A stretch of DNA of 61,198 nucleotides from an uncultured Bacilli bacterium (lineage in GTDB: Bacteria; Bacillota_I; Bacilli_A; RF39; UBA660): assembly GCA_944331715.1 (NCBI GenBank), contig CALVIP010000004.1, positions 1-61,198 of the forward strand, in the 5' to 3' direction. The notes below the pieces were generated by a model, which was not told where the DNA came from, made no database searches, and worked only from the letters and a program-made list of their open reading frames with translations. Positions 54,266 to 61,198 of the stretch are shown here, one piece after another (within the stretch, counting starts at the first letter, position 1; each line of letters starts with the position of its first letter). The position numbers were made by a program, and so were the translations under genes.

Positions 54266-55834
54266 TTAATTTTTAGAAAAGTTTCCCTGGTTTATATATA
54301 ATTTTTTTCTTTTTGCAATTCCTTCGATATTTTTTCTTTGATAATAACCCTTATTTTCTTTTAGTAGTTGTTCTATTCTTTTATTAGCTTCTGTTATTCT
54401 ACCATTTCTATACATTTCTTTTATTCTTTCTAATTCTTTACATAATTCTCTATCATTACTAATTCCATTATATTCTAAATCAAAAAATTCTTCTGATAAT
54501 ATTAAATTATGAGATACTGCAAATTTATGAACATCAAAGTCTTTATCATTTCTTCCTTGATTCATTATTATATTTATTATTCTATCTATTCTTATATCTT
54601 CAAAATTAATATCAAAAGTGTTAACAATTAATTTTTGTAAATATCTTATTTTTTTTGCTGATTTTATTTTCTTATTAGTAACTTCTATTACAACTAAATA
54701 TAATAATGCTTTTAAATATTTTTCTCCCCCATTTTCTATATAATTTTTAAAACATTTATAAGCCTCGTCTTTATTCTTATTTTTATATAATATTTTACCT
54801 ATGTAATAATCAAAAATAGGATGGTTTGTAATATATTTCCCATAAGTATAATAATCATAGGCGGTAGATAAATTGTTATCATGGTATTGTTCTCGACCTT
54901 TTGTAATTGCTTTAGCATATACTTCTTTTTGTTCTTTTCCCAATTCCTGATAGGCTCTTTCTTCATTTATTTTATTTTTTAAATATCGTATTTGAGGTTG
55001 ATAATTTACTGATTTATGAGATAGTTCTTCTAATAATTTGGTAGCAGTTTCAAGATCTTGTTTAATCATTTTATCTATAATTATTAGTTGTTGTTTTATA
55101 TCTAACCTTTTAATCATTAAATATGTTTCTTCAGCATTATTTGGACTATCTATTAATTTATTTATAATATCATTTCTTCCGTTAGTAATTTGTATATAGA
55201 CATCCTTAACTTCTTCTTTTAATTTTACTGCTAATAGTAATATTTTCTCTATATCAACTGACATATTTTTGTTATCAACTATGTCATTCAATTTTTGTAA
55301 TTCTACTATTAACTCGGTATAATCACGATTATTTAAAGCTATTATTGCCTTATGATATGTTTCTAAAGCGGTTTTATCTAGAAATTTGTACTCATATAAT
55401 TGGTCTGTTAAGGCTATTTGGTAATCCGTTTTAAAATATAACAATGGTTTTCTTTCTAAATCTAGTATAATTTCTAACATTGTTAGTGGTAAACTTATTT
55501 CTATTTTTTTACTTTGATACTTTTCTTTATATTGGAATAAATCCAAATAAGCATCTTCAAAATTACCTTCTAACACATCAATTTTATAAAGGTGATAATA
55601 TGTACTAGCTTGTTCATATCCATTGTCAATCATATTCGTTAAGAAATATTTTGCTTCAGCTATGATATTAAATTTTAATAATATTTTTGCCATAGTTAAA
55701 TCATAATACTGATTGTCTATTCCCGCTTCTTTTAATTTATTTAACAAATAAATTGCTTTTCTCCATTCATATGGTTGTGTCTCTTTGGCATAAATTATCT
55801 TTTTTATCTTTAGCTTAATTTTTTCTGTTTCCAT
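54266..55834 (-). CDS. Large TPR-repeat protein, unknown function
   Basis: The 522-residue protein consists largely of helical pairs resembling TPRs, such as KAIYLLNKLKEAGIDNQYYDLTMAKILLKF near residues 27-56, YYHLYKIDVLEGNFEDAYLDL near 78-98, and KYITNHPIFDYYIGKILYKNKNKDEAYKCFKNYI near 330-365. No signal peptide or membrane span is seen. It is very rich in Lys, Ile, Asn and Tyr. The ribosome site is weak (AAAGATG). It lies between uvrB and secE on the same strand. Together with the shorter TPR protein at 8123-8983 it suggests a family in this genome, but function is unknown. Confidence 0.65.
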   Translation of the reverse strand: METEKIKLKIKKIIYAKETQPYEWRKAIYLLNKLKEAGIDNQYYDLTMAKILLKFNIIAEAKYFLTNMIDNGYEQASTYYHLYKIDVLEGNFEDAYLDLFQYKEKYQSKKIEISLPLTMLEIILDLERKPLLYFKTDYQIALTDQLYEYKFLDKTALETYHKAIIALNNRDYTELIVELQKLNDIVDNKNMSVDIEKILLLAVKLKEEVKDVYIQITNGRNDIINKLIDSPNNAEETYLMIKRLDIKQQLIIIDKMIKQDLETATKLLEELSHKSVNYQPQIRYLKNKINEERAYQELGKEQKEVYAKAITKGREQYHDNNLSTAYDYYTYGKYITNHPIFDYYIGKILYKNKNKDEAYKCFKNYIENGGEKYLKALLYLVVIEVTNKKIKSAKKIRYLQKLIVNTFDINFEDIRIDRIINIIMNQGRNDKDFDVHKFAVSHNLILSEEFFDLEYNGISNDRELCKELERIKEMYRNGRITEANKRIEQLLKENKGYYQRKNIEGIAKRKKLYINQGNFSKN

Positions 55835-55979
55835 TTTAATTTCATCTTTCTACTATGTTCAAGATATACTCTATTTTTAAAACTTTAACATAGATTTTTA
55901 ATTAATTATTATTTTTTCAAGTTGTCATCAATAATAGGTGGCTATACACATGTTGTTAAAATTTATTATACTATATTTT

Positions 55980-55996
55980 TCCACAAGAGTTGTGGA
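55980..55996. repeat. Palindrome with DnaA-box-like arms
   Basis: TCCACAA-GAG-TTGTGGA, with a T-run before it (TTTTTCCACA) and the same 7-base arms as at 5064-5080. It lies in the 180-base gap between uvrB and the TPR gene. That gap is otherwise AT-rich with a TATAAT near 55968 and no ORF. Confidence 0.45.
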
Positions 55997-56014
55997 TTTC
56001 TGCTTTTTTCTGTT

Positions 56015-57967
56015 TTATTCACTCTTCATTTCAAATAAAGCATTTCTTAACTCCATAGCTCTTTCAAAGTCAAGACTCTTAGCTGCTTCTTTCATTTCTT
56101 GTTCAATTCTCTCTAGTTCTAACATCTTTTCTTTCTTAGTTAATTTCTTCTTAGGTTTAGTAGAGTCTTTTGTATCGATGTTACTAATAACTTCTCTTAT
56201 TTCTTTTTCTATTGTTTTAGGAACTATGCCATGTTCTTTATTATAGGCTTCTTGGATTTCACGACGACGTTTTGTCTCTTTAATTGCTTTATCCATAGAT
56301 TCTGTAATATTATCTCCATACATAATAACATGTCCATTAGCATTTCTTGCACAACGTCCTATTGTTTGAATAAGACTTCGCTCACTTCTTAAGAATCCTT
56401 CTTTATCGGCGTCTAATATAGCGATTAATGATACTTCTGGGATATCTATACCTTCACGTAATAGGTTTATTCCGACAACAACATCATAGATTCCACATCT
56501 TAAGTCATGAATGATTTGTAAACGTTCTAAAGTTTTTATTTCAGTATGAAGGTATGCTACTTTAATATCTAGGTCTTTTAAGTAGTTAGTTAACTCTTCA
56601 CTCATTCTAATAGTTAAAGTGGTTATTAAGACTCTTTCATTTTTCTTAATACGTTCATTTATCTCTCCTACTAAGTCATCTATTTGTCCTTCTGTCTTTC
56701 TAACTTCAATAGTTGGGTCAAGTAGTCCTGTTGGTCTAATGATTTGTTCTACAAACTTACCATGTGTTTTTTCAAGTTCATAATCACCTGGTGTTGCTGA
56801 TACATATATCGCTTGTTTTATTTTCTTTTCAAATTCATCAAACTTTAAAGGACGGTTATCAAGGGCACTAGGTAGACGGAATCCATAATCAACTAAGTTT
56901 TGTTTTCTTGCTCTATCTCCATTATACATTCCTCTTACTTGAGGTAGAGTTACGTGGGATTCATCTACTATTAAAAGATAATCATCACCAAAGAAATCCA
57001 TTAGGGTTGTAGGAGTTTCTCCAGGCTTACGTCCTGCCATAGGTGCTGAGTAGTTTTCAATACCATGACAGAAGCCTGTTTCTTCTAGCATCTCTAAATC
57101 ATAGTTAGTTCGTTGTTCAAGACGTTCTGCTGCTAGTAACTTATTTTGGCTTTTAAGTTCTTCTAATCGTTCTGCTAATTCTTTTTTTATCCTTTTAATC
57201 GCTTCTTTTAATTTATCATCACTAATTACAAAGTGACTGGCTGGGAAAATACTAACGTTTTTCTTATTAGATATTACTGTTCCTGTTAAAACATCTATTT
57301 CACTAATTCTATCTATTTCACTACCAAAGAATTCTATTCTATAACCTGTTTGATTTTGATTAGTAGGAATTATTTCTAAGACATCTCCTCTTACTCTAAA
57401 AGTACCACGATGGAAATCTAAATCATTTCTTGCATATTGCATTTCTACAAGTTTCACTAGGACTTCATTTCTATCTATTTCTTCTCCTATACTTAGTGTT
57501 AACATTTTATTTTTATATTCTTCTACTTCTCCAATACCATAGATACAAGAAACACTTGCGACAACAATAGTATCTTTTGATGATAGTAATGCAGATGTGG
57601 CAGCATGACGAAGTTCATCTATTTCATCATTTATAGATGAGTCTTTTTCAATATAAGTATCAGTACTAGGAACATATGCTTCCGGCTGATAATAGTCATA
57701 GTAACTGACAAAATAACAAACATGATTCATAGGAAATAATTCTTTCATTTCACTGTAAAGTTGTCCTGCTAGAGTTTTATTATGAGCGAGTATTAGTGTT
57801 GGTTTATTAACTTCTTTAATAACATTAGCCATGGTAAAAGTTTTACCTGTTCCTGTTGCACCTAATAAAACTTGTTCTTTCTTACCTTCTTTTATTCCTT
57901 CTACTAGCTCTTTTATCGCTTCTGGTTGGTCTCCACTTGGCTTAAATTTTGATACTAATTTAAACAT
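56015..57967 (-). CDS. uvrB: UvrABC excision repair subunit B
   Basis: UvrB is the damage-verifying helicase-like subunit of nucleotide excision repair. I use the ATG at 57967 (GGAG eight bases upstream; [18 protein letters not shown]). The 650-residue product has Walker [15 protein letters not shown] near residues 34-47, the beta-hairpin [25 protein letters not shown] (Walker B type), the helicase motifs [24 protein letters not shown] and QTIGRCARN, and a C-terminal UVR motif with [26 protein letters not shown] that binds UvrC. UvrA and UvrC are not in the window. Confidence 0.98.
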   Translation of the reverse strand: MFKLVSKFKPSGDQPEAIKELVEGIKEGKKEQVLLGATGTGKTFTMANVIKEVNKPTLILAHNKTLAGQLYSEMKELFPMNHVCYFVSYYDYYQPEAYVPSTDTYIEKDSSINDEIDELRHAATSALLSSKDTIVVASVSCIYGIGEVEEYKNKMLTLSIGEEIDRNEVLVKLVEMQYARNDLDFHRGTFRVRGDVLEIIPTNQNQTGYRIEFFGSEIDRISEIDVLTGTVISNKKNVSIFPASHFVISDDKLKEAIKRIKKELAERLEELKSQNKLLAAERLEQRTNYDLEMLEETGFCHGIENYSAPMAGRKPGETPTTLMDFFGDDYLLIVDESHVTLPQVRGMYNGDRARKQNLVDYGFRLPSALDNRPLKFDEFEKKIKQAIYVSATPGDYELEKTHGKFVEQIIRPTGLLDPTIEVRKTEGQIDDLVGEINERIKKNERVLITTLTIRMSEELTNYLKDLDIKVAYLHTEIKTLERLQIIHDLRCGIYDVVVGINLLREGIDIPEVSLIAILDADKEGFLRSERSLIQTIGRCARNANGHVIMYGDNITESMDKAIKETKRRREIQEAYNKEHGIVPKTIEKEIREVISNIDTKDSTKPKKKLTKKEKMLELERIEQEMKEAAKSLDFERAMELRNALFEMKSE

Positions 57968-57987
57968 AGGCATCACTCCTTGCAAGT

Positions 57988-58016
57988 ATTATATCATTAA
58001 GATCATACACTGACAA
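57988..58016 (-). promoter_or_regulatory. Promoter of uvrB
   Basis: TTGTCA (58016-58011), 17 bases, TATAAT (57993-57988). I see no LexA/DinR-type operator (CGAAC-N4-GTTCG) near it. Confidence 0.8.
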
Positions 58017-58084
58017 AGAAATTTACTTTTTAAAAATTTTTTATTTATAATGCAATAGTATATATAGTGACAAAGTCTATAATT

Positions 58085-58411
58085 TTAAGATATCTTTAAG
58101 CCATCTTCGACTTTACTATCTAGGTTTAGTAAAACTACACCGTTATTAGTTACAACTCCTAATACTAGAACTTCACTTGTTACCTCTGAGATATGAATAG
58201 GCTTAAAGTTAACTACTGCGATTATTTGCTTTCCTATTAAATCTTTTTCTTTATATAAATCTGTAATCTGAGCGGATGATTTTTTTATACCTAAAGGACC
58301 AAAATCTATCTTTAACTTATAAGCTTTCTTTCTTGCTCCTTTATTAATACTTGCATCTATTATCGTACCAACTCTTAAATCTATTTTATTAAAATCTTCT
58401 AATGTTATCAT
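58085..58411 (-). CDS. csaA: CsaA-like tRNA-binding domain protein
   Basis: The 108-residue protein is a single tRNA-binding (EMAP/Arc1p-like OB) domain: FNKIDLRVGTIIDASINKGARKKAYKLKIDFGPLGIKKSSAQIT at the start, then IAVVNFKPIHISEVTSEVLVLG. Bacillus CsaA has this form and was described as an export-related chaperone; the fold also occurs at the C-terminus of MetRS. Length equals CsaA. AAAGGAG precedes the ATG. It lies between the M23 hydrolase terminator and uvrB. Confidence 0.88.
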   Translation of the reverse strand: MITLEDFNKIDLRVGTIIDASINKGARKKAYKLKIDFGPLGIKKSSAQITDLYKEKDLIGKQIIAVVNFKPIHISEVTSEVLVLGVVTNNGVVLLNLDSKVEDGLKIS

Positions 58412-58425
58412 ATTTCTCCTTTATA

Positions 58426-58450
58426 TTAAAAGCATAGGACTAGCCTATGC
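58426..58450 (-). terminator. Terminator after the M23 hydrolase gene
   Basis: GCATAGG-CTAGT-CCTATGC hairpin on the minus strand followed by TTTTAATAT. Confidence 0.75.
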
Positions 58451-58455
58451 CATAA

Positions 58456-59613
58456 TTATCTTCCATTCCACCAAACTCTTAGTCCTGATGGGAATCCTAT
58501 ATATTGTCTTGGATTAATTGTACTTTTTTGATATGTTGCCCAAGTACAACCACCACCAGCATGCCAATCACAAGTTGTAAGTTCTAGGTGTAAGTGTGCT
58601 CCGAAAGAGTATCCTGTATTACCCATTCTACCAATTACAGTATCTGGTGTTACTACATCTCCTACATTTACATACCATGCTGACAAATGTGCATATGTTG
58701 AGTAAATATATCTACCATTAACATTATGTCTTATTTTTAAAACTAAAGCTCCATATGTATCATAGTATTTTGCAAAGACTACTCCACTTGCTACTGGATA
58801 TATTTCTATTGTTTTATTTGTATTTGATAAATCAATTCCTAAATGTCCAGCATTCATCCAATTTTGTGTAACATAACCACTAACCATTGGACGATAGAAT
58901 CCTGATGCTGATGGAACAGAATTACCATTTACTCTCATTTCACAAGCAGTTATATCTTCATTTTCTCCACATCCAAGTTTTTTATAATAAGCTAGTTGTT
59001 TTTCTGCTTCTTCTTTTTGTTTTTCAACACTTGGCATTGCATCTTTAATAGCAGCAGTTTCGGCATTAATCTTAGACTGTTCTGCTTCTAGTTCATCTGT
59101 TAATTTTTCCAACTCTTGATTTTTTACAGCAAGTTCTTCTTTTCTTTGTTTATTATCTTCAATTAGTTTTGTAAGATCATCCATAACTTGCTCATTATAT
59201 TCTGTTAATTGCTCGACTATAGCCATACGATAAACCATATCAGTAACATCTGTCGCTCCAAAAATATACTCTACATAAGCATTTTCTCCTTCACTAACTT
59301 GAAGATATTGAAATAAAGATTTACTTTGTTCACTTTTTTCAGCGATTTCATTGTTTGATTCTTCTATTTCTTGCTCTAAAACTTCAGTTTCACTTTTTAT
59401 TGAGCTAATTTGATTTTCATAATCAGCTATTTTTTGTTTTATTTCTGCTACTTCAGCATCATTTGCAGCGATTTGATTATTCTTACTTTCAAGGTCTGCT
59501 GTAAACTTATTTACTTCATCTTCTAGTTGTTTCAAAGTTTTAGCATTTGTATTAACTGGTATTATAAATACTGCTAATAAAATTAATAATATAACTGAAC
59601 TTATCTTTTTCAT
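58456..59613 (-). CDS. Secreted M23 peptidase with coiled coil (FtsEX partner, PcsB/EnvC/CwlO-like)
   Basis: The 385-residue protein has a signal peptide (KISSVILLILLAVFIIPVNTNA), a long coiled coil (about residues 27-215) and a C-terminal LytM/M23 domain. The zinc motifs HLGID near residue 255 and HLHLE near 347 are present, so the domain looks active. Proteins of this plan (EnvC, PcsB, CwlO) are switched on by FtsEX through the coiled coil to cut septal or side-wall peptidoglycan. Its gene lies 30 bases after ftsX, supporting that link. Because the zinc ligands are kept it may itself be a hydrolase, unlike E. coli EnvC. Confidence 0.9.
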   Translation of the reverse strand: MKKISSVILLILLAVFIIPVNTNAKTLKQLEDEVNKFTADLESKNNQIAANDAEVAEIKQKIADYENQISSIKSETEVLEQEIEESNNEIAEKSEQSKSLFQYLQVSEGENAYVEYIFGATDVTDMVYRMAIVEQLTEYNEQVMDDLTKLIEDNKQRKEELAVKNQELEKLTDELEAEQSKINAETAAIKDAMPSVEKQKEEAEKQLAYYKKLGCGENEDITACEMRVNGNSVPSASGFYRPMVSGYVTQNWMNAGHLGIDLSNTNKTIEIYPVASGVVFAKYYDTYGALVLKIRHNVNGRYIYSTYAHLSAWYVNVGDVVTPDTVIGRMGNTGYSFGAHLHLELTTCDWHAGGGCTWATYQKSTINPRQYIGFPSGLRVWWNGR

Positions 59614-59642
59614 TGAAACACCTCCATTTATTCTCTTTTATC

Positions 59643-60542
59643 TTATACTTTTAAATACTTTCTAACAGCAGAAGCTGAACCTATCATACCTACAATTATA
59701 CCTATTACTAAGACTATTCCTGATACCATATAGATAAATGGTTCTGGCTCGATTAAAGTTATCATTCTACTATATAAATAACCATCAAAGTGATTATATA
59801 GAGCAATATAGCCAAAGCATACTATTAATATTGGAATAATTGAACCTAATAGTCCTAAGACCATACCTTCTATTATAAATGGTGTTTTAATTGTAAAGTT
59901 AGATGCTCCTACTAGTCTCATTATAGATATTTCTCTTTTTCTTGAGAAGATTGTTAGTTTAATTGTATTGATAATTAAGAATACTGTTACTAGTATTAAA
60001 GCTATTACCATTCCATATGAGACATTTTGTGCTGCTTCAAATGCTTCTATTAAGTTATCTACCATACCTTCACCATATTTAACAGAACTTACTTTATCAA
60101 TCTTCTCTATATTTTTTGCTGTGTTTGATATTCTTTCAACTACTTTTACTTTTACTTGAAAAGTATCTTTTAGTGGATTATCTTCATCATCCCAAGTACT
60201 CATTACTTCATTGAAAACTTCATTTTCTTGGCTCATTTCTTCTTTTACTGAAGCTTTACTTTGATAAGTCAAAGACTCAACATTACTCATAGATTCTAAT
60301 TTATCTCTTATCTCTTCTACTTCTTCTTCAGTTGTATCAGTGTCTAGAAATACAACTATTGTTAAATCTTTTTCCATTTCTTTAGTAAAGTTTTGAACAT
60401 TGAAAGTAACTATTATTGAAATTGCTACAATAATTAGTGTAATTGTTATACATGAGATAGAGGCAAGTGAAAGGCTAAAGTTTCTAAAGACACTTTTGAA
60501 AGCATCTCTTATACTTCTTCTTAACATTCTAAAAAATTTCAT
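59643..60542 (-). CDS. ftsX: Cell division protein FtsX
   Basis: FtsX is the membrane part of the FtsEX complex. The 299-residue product has an N-terminal membrane helix (SLSLASISCITITLIIVAISIIVTFNV near residues 23-49), an outer domain to about 170 that carries the partner site, then three further helices near 175-198, 222-248 and 270-290, with the FtsX-domain motif SRKREISIMRLVGASNFTIKTPFIIEG between. Its start overlaps the ftsE stop by four bases. It would pass the ATP signal to the M23 hydrolase encoded next. Confidence 0.97.
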   Translation of the reverse strand: MKFFRMLRRSIRDAFKSVFRNFSLSLASISCITITLIIVAISIIVTFNVQNFTKEMEKDLTIVVFLDTDTTEEEVEEIRDKLESMSNVESLTYQSKASVKEEMSQENEVFNEVMSTWDDEDNPLKDTFQVKVKVVERISNTAKNIEKIDKVSSVKYGEGMVDNLIEAFEAAQNVSYGMVIALILVTVFLIINTIKLTIFSRKREISIMRLVGASNFTIKTPFIIEGMVLGLLGSIIPILIVCFGYIALYNHFDGYLYSRMITLIEPEPFIYMVSGIVLVIGIIVGMIGSASAVRKYLKV

Positions 60543-61198
60543 TCTTCATAGCCTCCTTTCTCAAGATGTTTAATAAGTCTACCATCCTTTAGGAGTACAA
60601 CTTCTTTTTGCATTTTATTAACTATTTCTTTGTCATGAGTTGCCATGATGATGGTTGTACCACATGTTTTATTGATTTCTTCTAGAACTTTGACTATTTC
60701 CATACTACGTTCTGGATCAAGGTTTCCTGTAGGCTCATCACAAAGTAATATTCTTGGTTCATTAACAATCGCTCTTGCTATGGCAACACGTTGTTGTTCT
60801 CCTCCTGATAATTGGTCTGGGTAGTTATGTATCTTAGCTTTAAGTCCTACTAGTTCTAAAGCTTTTAAGACTTTTTTTCTTGTTTCCTGTTTAGTCGCAC
60901 CAATTGATTCCATTGTAAAGGCAACATTTTCATAAACTGTTAACTTTGGTAATAAGCGATAATCTTGGAAGACAATTCCTAATTTACGTCTTAATTTATA
61001 TACCTTACTATTTCTAAGTTTTGCAACATTAATACCACCTACATAGATTTCCCCACTAGTTGGTTTTTCTTCACGGTATAACATCTTGATAAAAGTACTT
61101 TTACCAGAGCCTGAACCACCTATTACAAAGACAAAAGAACCTTTCTTTATATTAAGGCTTAAGTCATAGATAGCAGTTACACCATTTTTATATTGTTT
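60539..61198 (-). CDS. ftsE: Cell division ATP-binding protein FtsE (partial, runs off right edge)
   Basis: FtsE is the ABC-type ATPase that drives FtsX. Reading continues to the window edge at 61198 without a start, beginning [20 protein letters not shown]; only about eight residues should be missing. Walker A is [10 protein letters not shown], then the Q-loop [16 protein letters not shown], the signature [14 protein letters not shown], Walker [14 protein letters not shown] and the switch histidine in MATHDKE. An ATG at 61084 opens a shorter frame, but that would lose Walker A and is not the true start. Confidence 0.96.
   Translation of the reverse strand, partial: KQYKNGVTAIYDLSLNIKKGSFVFVIGGSGSGKSTFIKMLYREEKPTSGEIYVGGINVAKLRNSKVYKLRRKLGIVFQDYRLLPKLTVYENVAFTMESIGATKQETRKKVLKALELVGLKAKIHNYPDQLSGGEQQRVAIARAIVNEPRILLCDEPTGNLDPERSMEIVKVLEEINKTCGTTIIMATHDKEIVNKMQKEVVLLKDGRLIKHLEKGGYEE

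Noticed and set aside
1-61198. CRISPR array, prophage, insertion sequence or tRNA/rRNA genes
   Set aside because: I saw no regularly spaced repeats, transposase or phage genes, terminal inverted repeats, cloverleaf sequences or rRNA segments while reading the gaps.

Overview
The window is AT-rich, densely packed chromosomal DNA, almost all of it transcribed leftwards. It fits a low-GC Gram-positive bacterium of class Bacilli, probably one of the small-genome, host-associated lineages near the Mycoplasmatota (inference). Evidence: Shine-Dalgarno sites close to GGAGG, sigma-A type promoters, a T-box on leuS, Bacillus-like ribosomal operon order, a ribosomal protein L10 leader, and Spo0A. The code is standard rather than the Mycoplasma code, because map ends in TGA and Trp is TGG. 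Spo0A and a Cse60-like protein suggest a spore-former or a recent descendant of one. I see no tRNA, rRNA, CRISPR, IS element or prophage.

Layout. 1-4.65 kb: a decaying nucleotidyltransferase gene, then an envelope cluster with two FemAB-type peptidoglycan-bridge ligases around a MurJ/YtgP-type lipid II flippase. 4.65-5.1 kb: a promoter-plus-terminator unit with no convincing ORF (candidate small RNA) and a 56-residue Cse60-like gene. 5.1-8.1 kb: leucine T-box, a small membrane protein and leuS. 8.1-12.2 kb: an accessory block with a TPR protein, three unknown membrane or secreted proteins, and a divergent XRE regulator with a zinc-ribbon-like tail. 12.2-26.5 kb: the S10-spc-alpha ribosomal superoperon from rpsJ to rplQ with secY, adk, map, infA, rpmJ and rpoA; rpmD (L30) is missing. 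26.5-29.1 kb: a rightward block with a DUF1835-like protein, a Fic protein lacking its catalytic histidine, and a PHP phosphoesterase. 29.1-31 kb: a Y-family DNA polymerase and an unknown gene.

31-40.4 kb: glycolysis genes (gap, pgk, tpiA, gpmI) interleaved with a GT4 glycosyltransferase, spo0A, an AAA_14/DUF4143 ATPase, a prepilin-like peptide and a 5'-nucleotidase. 40.4-54.2 kb: rpoC and rpoB, an RsmC-like methyltransferase, three extra genes (zinc-ribbon membrane protein, PgeF/laccase-family protein, anchored protein), then rplL, rplJ, rplA, rplK, nusG and secE with their regulatory leaders. 54.2-61.2 kb: a second TPR protein, uvrB, csaA, and the M23 hydrolase-ftsX-ftsE group. ftsE runs off the right edge.

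The genes mainly serve translation, transcription, lower glycolysis and cell-wall assembly or cleavage. The least explained parts are the candidate RNA at 4.7 kb, the membrane/secreted operon at 9-11.5 kb with its divergent regulator, the altered Fic protein, and the placement of spo0A inside glycolysis with a Spo0A-box match upstream. Where the longest ORF disagreed with the ribosome-binding site, the start supported by the site is given.
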